Below are positions 30,853 to 37,198 of a stretch of 37,198 bases of DNA, piece after piece. The stretch lies in contig NZ_BOMY01000003.1 of the NCBI RefSeq assembly GCF_016862435.1, positions 1 through 37,198 of the forward strand. The letters run 5' to 3'. The first letter of the stretch is position 1. Every line of letters begins with the position of its first letter. Made by a program: the position numbers and the translations under genes. The notes below the pieces were generated by a model. The model saw only the letters and a program-made list of their open reading frames with translations, was not told the origin of the DNA and searched no databases. The stretch comes from Paractinoplanes tereljensis (lineage in GTDB: Bacteria; Actinomycetota; Actinomycetes; Mycobacteriales; Micromonosporaceae).

Positions 30853-31632
30853 TCACATGCCGCCGGCCACGACCACCTCGGTGCCCGCCCGGCGGATGGC
30901 CTCGACGCCGGCCGGGTCGGCGCTGGAGTCGGTGACCAGCAGGGCCACGTCGGTGACCGGGCAGATGCCGGCCAGGCAGATCTTGCCGACCTTGGAACCG
31001 TCGGCGACCACGATCACCCGGTCGGCCCGGCGGATCATCGTGGCATTGGTGTTGGCCTCGATCTCGTCGTGCGTGGTCAGGCCGCCGCGGGCGCTGATGC
31101 CGTCGACGCCGACCACGGCCACCGCGAGGTTGAGCCCCATCAGCGCCTGATCGGCGATCGGGCCGACCAGCTCGTAGGTCTGGGTGCGGGAGACGCCGCC
31201 CGTCATGATCAGCTTGAGCCGGGGGCGCAGGGCCAGCTCGGCCGCGATGTTCAGCGCGTTGGTGACCACGGTCAGGTCGACCCGCTCGGCGAGCAGCCGG
31301 GCCAGCAGGTGCGTGGTGGTGCCGCCGGTCAGCCCGAGCGTGAGCGGACCCTTCGGCAGCAGATCGAAAACGGTCTTCGCGACCAGGGCCTTTTCCTCGC
31401 GGTGCTGGCCGACCCGGTAGCGGACCGGCAACTCGTAGGCCACGTCGACGGCGACGGCTCCCCCATGCGTACGGGAAAGGAGTCGTTGATCTTCGAGGAC
31501 CTGCAGATCGCGGCGGATCGTGGCGGGCGAGACGGCGAACTCGTCGGCGAGGTGCCCGGCGTCGACCGAACCGTGGCTGGCGACGCGCTCGAGGATGGCG
31601 GAAACCCGGTCGGCCCGGCGGAGCGAACTCAT
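30853..31632 (-). CDS. DeoR-family sugar-responsive repressor
   Basis: 259 residues. The N-terminal winged helix reads RVSAILERVASHGSVDAGHLADEFAVSPATIRRDLQVLEDQRLLSRTHGGA, the DeoR signature. The sugar-phosphate-binding domain follows, with LTGGTTTHLLARLL, LIMTGGVSR and VVGVDGISARGGLTTHDEIEA. Ligands of this family are usually phosphorylated sugars. It diverges from a GH4/SIS/ABC operon. CAAACGAGC sits between its own -35 and -10 boxes, indicating autorepression, and the same motif precedes the SIS gene. Confidence 0.9.
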   Translation of the reverse strand: MSSLRRADRVSAILERVASHGSVDAGHLADEFAVSPATIRRDLQVLEDQRLLSRTHGGAVAVDVAYELPVRYRVGQHREEKALVAKTVFDLLPKGPLTLGLTGGTTTHLLARLLAERVDLTVVTNALNIAAELALRPRLKLIMTGGVSRTQTYELVGPIADQALMGLNLAVAVVGVDGISARGGLTTHDEIEANTNATMIRRADRVIVVADGSKVGKICLAGICPVTDVALLVTDSSADPAGVEAIRRAGTEVVVAGGM

Positions 31633-31654
31633 GGACCCCTCAATCGGTACTGAT

Positions 31655-31682
31655 CAAACGAGCAGTCAATGTAGTTCGTTTC
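31655..31682. promoter_or_regulatory. Probable DeoR operator in the divergent deoR-GH4 promoter region
   Basis: CAAACGAGC (31655-31663) and GTTCGTTTC (31674-31682) form an inverted pair 10 bp apart. On the minus strand TTGACT (31664-31669) is a -35 box for the DeoR gene, placing GCTCGTTTG in its spacer. The same motif recurs at 33037-33079. Confidence 0.6.
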
Positions 31683-31739
31683 CAAGCGATACACCAGTTC
31701 GTCTTGCGCGCTCTTGGCGTAGGCGCCAACAATCCCGCC

Positions 31740-33032
31740 ATGACTGTGATCGCCTTCCTGGGCGCCGGCAGCGTGGTCTTCACCCGCGAGCTGCTGGCCG
31801 ACATCCTGTCCTTCGCCGAGTTGCGTGACGTGACCCTGGCCCTGCACGACATCGACGCCGAGCGGCTCGAAACGGCCGAGGCGATCGCCCGGCAGACCGC
31901 CGACCAGCTCGGTTGCCGGCCGGTGATCACGACTTCGCTGGATCGGCGGCGCGCGCTGGAGGGCGCCGACTTCGTGATCAACTCGATCCAGGTGGGCATG
32001 CACGCGGCGACCGTGCGCGACTTCGAGATCCCGGCCAAATACGGACTGCGGCAGACGATCGGGGACACGCTCGGGGTCGGCGGCATCTTCCGAGCACTTC
32101 GGACTTTTCCGGTTTTGGGGTCTATAGCGCGGGATATTGAGGAGCTGTGCCCCGACGCCTGGCTGCTCAACTACACGAACCCGATGGCCATGAACATCGG
32201 CTACCTCGCGGCGGTGGCGCCGAAGGTCAAGGCCGTCGGCCTCTGCCATTCCGTGTTCTGGACCGTGCACGATCTGGCCGAGCTGCTGGGCGTGCCGCTG
32301 GACGAGATCGACTACTCCGGCGCCGGCGTCAACCATCAGGCCTGGCTGCTGCGCTTCGAGCACCGCGGCGAATCGCTCTACCCGCGCCTGGACGAGCTGC
32401 TGGAAAGGGAGCCTGAACTGCGGCGACGCGTGCGGATGGACATGTACCGGCGGCTCGGCTACTTCCCCACCGAGACCAGCGAGCACTCCTCGGAGTACCT
32501 GCCGTGGTACCTGCACCACGACGAGGAGATCGCCCGGCTGCGCATCCCGGTCGGCGACTACCTGCAGATCAGCGCCGACAACGTGGCCGAGTACCACAGT
32601 GTCAGAAATGCCCTGAAAAACGGGGAAAACCTGGACCTCACCCGCGAAGCCACCGAGTACGCGCCGCAGGTCATCCACAGCATGGTCACCGGCACCATGC
32701 GCCGGATCCACGGCAACGTCGCCAATCACGGCCTGATCAGCAACCTCCCCGAGGGGTACGCCGTGGAGGTGCCCTGTGTCGTCGACCGTCTCGGCGTACG
32801 GCCGGAACGGGTTGGGGATCTGCCCGCGCAATGCGCGGCTTTGAATCGGAGCTTTGTCAGCGTCGGGCAGTTGACCGTGCAGGCCGCACTCACCGGCGAC
32901 AAGCGGATGGTCCGGCAGGCGGCCATGGTGGACCCGAACACCGCCGCGACGCTGACCGTGGACCAGATCTGGGAGTTGTGCGACGAGCTGACCGCCGCGC
33001 ACGGCGACCTGCTGCCCGAAGCGCTCAGATGA
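31740..33032 (+). CDS. GH4 glycosidase, alpha-galactosidase (MelA)-like
   Basis: 430 residues from ATG at 31740. The NAD+-binding start VIAFLGAGSVVFTRELLADIL has the Gly-rich Rossmann loop. GH4 landmarks: NYTNPMA (substrate loop), VGLCHS with metal ligand C169, and GAGVNHQAW with H199. GH4 enzymes use NAD+ and Mn2+ and an oxidation-elimination route, and act in the cytoplasm. The IFRALRTFPV and YTNPM...CHS pattern points to the alpha-galactosidase/alpha-glucuronidase branch rather than 6-phospho-glucosidases. First gene of the DeoR-linked set. A local AT-rich stretch lies at ~32095-32150. Confidence 0.85.
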   Translation: MTVIAFLGAGSVVFTRELLADILSFAELRDVTLALHDIDAERLETAEAIARQTADQLGCRPVITTSLDRRRALEGADFVINSIQVGMHAATVRDFEIPAKYGLRQTIGDTLGVGGIFRALRTFPVLGSIARDIEELCPDAWLLNYTNPMAMNIGYLAAVAPKVKAVGLCHSVFWTVHDLAELLGVPLDEIDYSGAGVNHQAWLLRFEHRGESLYPRLDELLEREPELRRRVRMDMYRRLGYFPTETSEHSSEYLPWYLHHDEEIARLRIPVGDYLQISADNVAEYHSVRNALKNGENLDLTREATEYAPQVIHSMVTGTMRRIHGNVANHGLISNLPEGYAVEVPCVVDRLGVRPERVGDLPAQCAALNRSFVSVGQLTVQAALTGDKRMVRQAAMVDPNTAATLTVDQIWELCDELTAAHGDLLPEALR

Positions 33033-33036
33033 GAAT

Positions 33037-33084
33037 GTTCGTTTGATGCGCACATCTTGTTAAGCGAGCGCAAACGAGCATAAT
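33037..33084 (+). promoter_or_regulatory. Promoter and DeoR-type operator upstream of the SIS gene
   Basis: GTTCGTTTG (33037-33045) and CAAACGAGC (33071-33079) are inverted copies of the motif at 31655-31682. TTGTTA (33057-33062) and CATAAT (33079-33084) form a promoter with a 16-nt spacer, and CAAACGAGC fills that spacer. Transcription would start at or near the ATG at 33093, suggesting a leaderless mRNA. Confidence 0.55.
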
Positions 33085-33092
33085 CCTCGAAC

Positions 33093-33974
33093 ATGAATGA
33101 CACCGCAGCCGAGATCGCCAGCCAGCCGGACGTGTGGCGGCAAAGCCTGGCCCTGACCGGCCAGGCCCAGGACGAGCTGATCGCACCCGGCGAGCGGATG
33201 CTCGTCCTCGGCTGCGGCACCTCCTGGTTCGTCGCGCAGGCCCTCGCCGAACTGCGGGAGTCGGCCGGCTTCGGCGAGACCGACGCGGTCTGCGCGTCGG
33301 AGTTCCTGCCCCGCCGCCACTACGACCGGATCGTGGCGGTGTGCCGCTCCGGCACCTCGACCGAGGTGCTCGAAGCGCTCCGGATGGTCCCGGCGTCGAC
33401 CCGGACGACCGTGATCACCGCCGTCCGCGGCGAACCCGTGGACGGCCTCACCGACAGCCAGTTGGTGCTCGACTTCGCCGACGAGCGCAGCGTGGTGCAG
33501 ACCCGTTTTCCGACCACCACGCTGGCGCTGGCCCGGCACGCGTTCGGTGCGGATCTTGACGCAGTGATCGCCGACGGCCGCGCTGCTTTGGAAATGCCGC
33601 TGCCGGCCGACCCCGCACACATCGAACACCTGGTCTTTCTCGGCACCGGATGGACCATCGGGCTGGCCCACGAGGCCGCGCTCAAGGTTCGCGAGTCGGC
33701 CCAGGCCTACTCGGAGTCCTACCCGGCCAAGGACTTCCGGCACGGCCCGGTCGCGGTGGCCGGGCGCAATTCGCTGGTCTGGTCGTTCGGCGACACCCCG
33801 AAGGAACTGGACGACGTAGCCCGCGAGGCCGGTGCTACGGCGTACCGAAGCAAGCAGGACCCCCTCGCCCAGCTGGTGCTCGCGCAGCGTTTCGCTCTTG
33901 CCATGGCCGCCCACCGCGGCCTCGATCCCGACCGCCCCCGACTGCTCACCCGATCTGTGGTACTCACCCCCTGA
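33093..33974 (+). CDS. SIS-domain sugar-phosphate isomerase (AgaS/GlmS-like)
   Basis: 293 residues. SIS domain 1: MLVLGCGTSWFVAQALAEL and VAVCRSGTSTEVLEAL, with the Ser/Thr-rich phosphosugar loop. SIS domain 2: LVFLGTGWTIGLAHEAALKVRESAQAYSESYPAKDFRHGP, which closely follows the GlmS isomerase half (ALKxRE...AExYxxxExxHGP). Likely role: isomerisation or deamination of an amino-sugar phosphate. It lies between GH4 and the importer genes and has its own promoter and operator. No ribosome site is evident before the ATG. It shares the fold, but little sequence, with the SIS protein at 10756-11721. Confidence 0.8.
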   Translation: MNDTAAEIASQPDVWRQSLALTGQAQDELIAPGERMLVLGCGTSWFVAQALAELRESAGFGETDAVCASEFLPRRHYDRIVAVCRSGTSTEVLEALRMVPASTRTTVITAVRGEPVDGLTDSQLVLDFADERSVVQTRFPTTTLALARHAFGADLDAVIADGRAALEMPLPADPAHIEHLVFLGTGWTIGLAHEAALKVRESAQAYSESYPAKDFRHGPVAVAGRNSLVWSFGDTPKELDDVAREAGATAYRSKQDPLAQLVLAQRFALAMAAHRGLDPDRPRLLTRSVVLTP

Positions 33975-33987
33975 AGAGGTGCACGAG

Positions 33988-35307
33988 ATGACAGACCTTC
34001 GGCGCGGCCGGTCGTTCCGGCTGCTGGCAGGCGGCCTCGGTGCCGCATTGACCCTCTCCGCCTGCATGGGCGGAACGACCGACTCCGGCAAGGACGCCGC
34101 CGCCGGCTACGACCCGAAGGCAGCGGTCACGATCACCTGGTGGACCGGGCAACCGGAGGAGCAGGAGAAGGTCGCGGAACAGCTCGCGGCCGAGTACCAC
34201 ACCGCCCACCCGAACGTCACGATCAAGGTCTCCCCCGGCGCACCGACCACCGATGACCTGCTCACCAAGCTGTCCGCCGGGTTCACCAGCGACAGCTACC
34301 CGGACGTCTCCTACGCCTACGGCAACTGGGCCGGCGACCTCGGCGCCAGCGGCAAGGCCCAGGACCTGACGTCCTATGTGCAGGACCCGTCGTTCGGCTG
34401 GGACGACTTCCCGGCCGCCGCGCGCGAGGTGGCCACCTCGAAAGGCAAGGTCATCGGCATTCCCGCGCTTGTCGACAACCTCGCGCTGATCTACAACAAG
34501 GCGCTGTTCGACAAGGCCGGCGTGGCCTATCCGACCGACCAGTGGTCCTGGGACGACTTCCGGGCCGCGGCCAAAAAGCTGACCGACAAATCCACAAACA
34601 CTTACGGTACGGCCTACTCGGTATCCGGCAGCGAGGACACCACCTGGCACCTGTGGCCGCTGCTCTGGCAGCACGGCGGCAAGATCCTCGACGGGGACAA
34701 GCCTGCCTTCAACTCCGACGCCGGGGTGGCCGCGCTCGAGACGCTGCGGCAGATGGCGGTCGACGACAAGTCGATGTACCTCGACCAGACCGACGAGAAG
34801 TACGCACCGCTGTTCAACAGCGGACACGTCGGCATGATGCTGTCCGGCCCATGGGCCCTCCTGGAAATCAAAGAAGCCAAGCTGGCGTACGGGGTGGCAG
34901 ACCTGCCCGGCTTCAACGGCGACCACCAGACCGTCTCCGGTCCGGACCTGTGGGTGCTGTTCGACCACGGCGACGTGAACCGGGCCGGCGCGACGCGCGA
35001 CTTCATGAAGTGGCTGACCAGCGCCTCCGTTGACCCCAAGTGGAATCTTGCGGTCGGCAACCTTCCCCTGCGTACGTCCGAGAAGTCCTCCCCGGAGTAC
35101 GCCGCGTACGTCAAGGAGTACCCGGGCGGCGACAAGTTCTTCGCCAACCTGGCCAACGCCAAGCAGGCCCGGCCCACGCTGCCCGGCTACGAGGTGCTGT
35201 CCCGCAACGTCGGCGACGCGGTCGCGGCCGTTCTCCAGGGCCAGGCGCAACCCAAGGAGGCCTTGGACAACGCCGCCAAGAAGTCCGTCGACGCGATCAC
35301 GAACTGA
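33988..35307 (+). CDS. ABC sugar transporter, substrate-binding lipoprotein
   Basis: 439 residues from ATG at 33988, with GAAGAGG 8 nt upstream. Lipoprotein signal: RRGRSFRLLAGGLGAALTLSAC, lipobox LSAC. The mature part is a family-1 extracellular solute-binding protein: VTITWWTGQPEEQEKVAEQLAAEY, GIPALVDNLALIYNKALFDKAG, and GHVGMMLSGPWALLEI. It would capture an oligosaccharide outside the membrane and deliver it to the two permeases, whose genes follow with 1-bp overlaps (TGATG). The linked GH4 enzyme suggests an alpha-galactoside or related sugar. Confidence 0.9.
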   Translation: MTDLRRGRSFRLLAGGLGAALTLSACMGGTTDSGKDAAAGYDPKAAVTITWWTGQPEEQEKVAEQLAAEYHTAHPNVTIKVSPGAPTTDDLLTKLSAGFTSDSYPDVSYAYGNWAGDLGASGKAQDLTSYVQDPSFGWDDFPAAAREVATSKGKVIGIPALVDNLALIYNKALFDKAGVAYPTDQWSWDDFRAAAKKLTDKSTNTYGTAYSVSGSEDTTWHLWPLLWQHGGKILDGDKPAFNSDAGVAALETLRQMAVDDKSMYLDQTDEKYAPLFNSGHVGMMLSGPWALLEIKEAKLAYGVADLPGFNGDHQTVSGPDLWVLFDHGDVNRAGATRDFMKWLTSASVDPKWNLAVGNLPLRTSEKSSPEYAAYVKEYPGGDKFFANLANAKQARPTLPGYEVLSRNVGDAVAAVLQGQAQPKEALDNAAKKSVDAITN

Positions 35308-36242
35308 TGGCGCTCACGTTCGCGGTTACGCCGCGTACTCAGGTCTCTGCTTTAAAAAGCCCTCGCAAGCGTGCACTGCGGCGGAACCTCACCGGCTGGG
35401 CCTTCGCCGGCCCGGCCACCCTGATCGTCATCGGTCTGTCGATCTTCCCGGCGGTGTGGGCGTTCTTCATCTCCCGGGCCAAGTGGAACGGCATCGCCCC
35501 GGCCACCCAGGTCGGCTGGCGCAACTACCGGCTGCTGGTGCAGGACCCCGACATGATCGCGGCGACCAAGCACACGTTGCTGCTCACCGCGCTGTTCGTG
35601 CCCGGCTCGATCATCCTGGGCATCGTCATCGCGATCGCGCTGAACCAGAAGATCCGCTTGATCGGGTTCTACCGGACCTGCATCTTCGTGCCGTACGTGG
35701 CGTCGGCGGCGGCCACCGGCATCCTGGCCGGCTTCGTCTTCAACCCGCAGTTCGGGGTGGCCAACGACCTGTTGCGCCACCTCGGCATCCCGCAGCAGCA
35801 GTTCCTGGAGAGCCAGCACCAGGCGATCTACATCATCTGCCTGATCGCGCTCTGGGGTGAGGTCGGCTTCACCACGGTCATCTACCTGGCCGCGCTGCAG
35901 GACATCCCGCGCGACCTGGTCGAGGCGGCCCGGATGGACGGCGCCTCCCCCTGGCGGGTGTTCCGGCACGTCACGCTGCCGGAGCTGCGACCGGTCACGG
36001 TGTTCGCGGCGATCTGGCAGACCATCACCGCGATGCAGCTGTTCGACCTGATCTACACGACGACCCGCGGCGGGCCGCTGAACAGCACCCAGACCATCGT
36101 CTACTACATCTACGAGCTGGCCTTTCAAACCCAGAGGCTGGGGTACGGCGCGGCCGCCGCCTATCTGCTGTTCATCGTGACCCTGCTGCTGTCGCTGCTG
36201 GTCATCTGGTATTCGCGGCGACGCGGCTCGGAGGTGTTCTGA
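35307..36242 (+). CDS. ABC sugar transporter permease 1 (MalF-type)
   Basis: 311 residues. The ATG overlaps the binding-protein stop by one base (TGATG). Six transmembrane helices are expected, starting at GWAFAGPATLIVIGLSIFPA. The EAA loop is clear: DLVEAARMDGASPWRVFRHVTLPELRP, the docking site for the ATPase. Gene order (binding protein, MalF-type, MalG-type) is standard for carbohydrate-uptake (CUT1) importers. Confidence 0.9.
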   Translation: MALTFAVTPRTQVSALKSPRKRALRRNLTGWAFAGPATLIVIGLSIFPAVWAFFISRAKWNGIAPATQVGWRNYRLLVQDPDMIAATKHTLLLTALFVPGSIILGIVIAIALNQKIRLIGFYRTCIFVPYVASAAATGILAGFVFNPQFGVANDLLRHLGIPQQQFLESQHQAIYIICLIALWGEVGFTTVIYLAALQDIPRDLVEAARMDGASPWRVFRHVTLPELRPVTVFAAIWQTITAMQLFDLIYTTTRGGPLNSTQTIVYYIYELAFQTQRLGYGAAAAYLLFIVTLLLSLLVIWYSRRRGSEVF

Positions 36243-37063
36243 TGCGCTGGAAGCTCCCGTTCTCCCCCTGGCACCTGCTCCTCATGCCGCTCGCCCTGAT
36301 CTTCGTGCTGCCGCTGGTGCAGATGCTGCTCACCTCGTTCATGAGCAGCGCCGAGATCAACCAGTTCCCACCCAAGCTGATCCCGACGTCGCTGCACCTG
36401 GAGGGTTACCGGCATCTGTTCTCGGAGACGCCGGCGCTGCGCTGGTTCGTCAACACGGTGATCGTCTCCGGCATCGCGGTGGTCTCCCATCTGGCCCTGT
36501 GCTCGATGGCCGGCTACGGCTTCGCCCGGCTCAAGTTCGCGGGTCGCGGCATCGCGTTCGTGCTGATCCTGGCGACGGTCATGATCCCGATCCAGCTGCT
36601 GATGATCCCGACGTACCTGATGTTCGCCCGGATCGGCATCGTCGACACGCTGGCCGCCGCGTACGTGCCGTGGTTGGCCTCGGCGTTCGGCATCTTCCTG
36701 ATGCGGCAGTTCTTCTTAGGACTGCCCGCCGAGCTCGAGGAGGCGGCGCTGATCGACGGCGCCGGCCAGTGGCGCACGTTCCGCAGCATCGTGCTGCCGC
36801 TGGCCAAGCCGGCACTGACCACGCTGGCCATCATCACCCTGCTGTGGAGCTGGAACGACCTGCTGTGGCCACTGGTAGCGATCTCGGATGATCACCGATT
36901 CACCCTGCAGGTAGGCCTGGCCAACTTCCAGGGCATGCGCCGCACCGAGTGGTCCCAGCTGATGGCCGGCAACGTGCTGGCCACGATGCCCCTGATCCTG
37001 GCCTTCTTGTTCGCCCAGCGAAAGTTCATAGCCACCATGACCTTCACCGGCATCAAGGGCTGA
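36242..37063 (+). CDS. ABC sugar transporter permease 2 (MalG-type)
   Basis: 273 residues, overlapping permease 1 by one base (TGATG). HLLLMPLALIFVLPLVQMLLTSF is the first helix. The EAA loop reads ELEEAALIDGAGQWRTFRSI. It ends NVLATMPLILAFLFAQRKFI...FTGIKG, typical of MalG-type subunits. No ATPase gene follows within the window. Actinobacterial CUT1 importers commonly share one ATPase (MsiK) encoded elsewhere. Confidence 0.9.
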   Translation: MRWKLPFSPWHLLLMPLALIFVLPLVQMLLTSFMSSAEINQFPPKLIPTSLHLEGYRHLFSETPALRWFVNTVIVSGIAVVSHLALCSMAGYGFARLKFAGRGIAFVLILATVMIPIQLLMIPTYLMFARIGIVDTLAAAYVPWLASAFGIFLMRQFFLGLPAELEEAALIDGAGQWRTFRSIVLPLAKPALTTLAIITLLWSWNDLLWPLVAISDDHRFTLQVGLANFQGMRRTEWSQLMAGNVLATMPLILAFLFAQRKFIATMTFTGIKG

Positions 37064-37077
37064 ATTGCTCAAGGCCG

Positions 37078-37198
37078 CCTAACGTTAGGGCCACTAACGT
37101 TAGGGAGGCCAACGTTCGGGGCGCCAACGTTCGGGGCGCCAACGTTCGGGGCGCCAACGTTCGGGGCGCCAACGTTCGGGGCGCCAACGTTCGGGGCG
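37078..37198. repeat. 15-bp tandem repeat array, cut by the window end
   Basis: Units start at 37081, 37096, 37111, 37126, 37141, 37156, 37171 and 37186, exactly 15 bp apart. Consensus: aacgttcggggcgcc. The first two copies differ (aacgttagggccact, aacgttagggaggcc); the next five are identical and the last is truncated by the window edge. Each contains the palindrome AACGTT, and the first lies in CCTAACGTTAGG. There is no spacer diversity, so it is not CRISPR. It begins 15 bp after the permease stop codon. Confidence 0.9.

Noticed and set aside
37078..37198. CRISPR array
   Set aside because: The 15-bp units are contiguous, with no variable spacers, and no cas gene is seen.

Overview
The window is very GC-rich with strong G/C preference at third codon positions, frequent GTG and TTG starts, XRE-DUF5753/DUF397 regulator pairs, an ABC sugar importer without its own ATPase, and many secreted hydrolases. 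This points to a filamentous soil actinomycete; Micromonosporaceae (Actinoplanes-like) is my best guess, by inference only. No rRNA, tRNA, CRISPR array, transposase or phage gene was seen.

Layout. 1-6.3 kb, cell-envelope and secreted proteins: the C-terminal end of an M4-type metalloprotease, a large protein whose M15 peptidase signature is split by a helical insertion and which carries an N-terminal AGNRAV motif, an NfeD-like/flotillin pair, an M23 lipoprotein, an orphan Flp pilin and a CAP-domain protein. 6.3-11.7 kb: an aldehyde dehydrogenase/glycosyltransferase operon diverging from a TetR - glucosamine-kinase-like - SIS isomerase operon, with a perfect palindrome between them. 11.8-18.6 kb: secreted HNH nuclease, LysR regulator, XRE/DUF397 pair, GPP34 protein, APC permease with GNAT, and a second GNAT-like gene. 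18.55-19.65 kb is gene-poor and holds three stem-loops. 19.65-23.0 kb: a secreted lipase-like hydrolase and a LacI regulator converge on a 1.18-kb non-coding inverted-repeat element.

23.1-28.5 kb, polysaccharide use: a secreted alpha-amylase with two CBM20 domains, a membrane diguanylate cyclase diverging from it across a region with repeated CTTGCAAAG sites, and a secreted GH43 arabinofuranosidase with CBM42. 28.5-30.8 kb: an acyltransferase whose reading frame runs antisense into an ECF sigma gene, and a membrane protein with an FtsX-like extracellular domain translationally coupled to that sigma factor. 30.85-37.06 kb: a DeoR regulator diverging from GH4 alpha-galactosidase-like enzyme, SIS isomerase, lipoprotein binding protein and two permeases. 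CAAACGAGC/GTTCGTTTG motifs before both transcription units suggest one local regulon. The window ends inside a 15-bp tandem repeat array with an AACGTT core.

Most notable are the inverted-repeat element at 20774-21950, the split M15 protein, the terminal 15-bp array, the DeoR operator pairs, and the FtsX-domain/sigma pair. All functional calls come from reading the sequence by eye; no database search was run.
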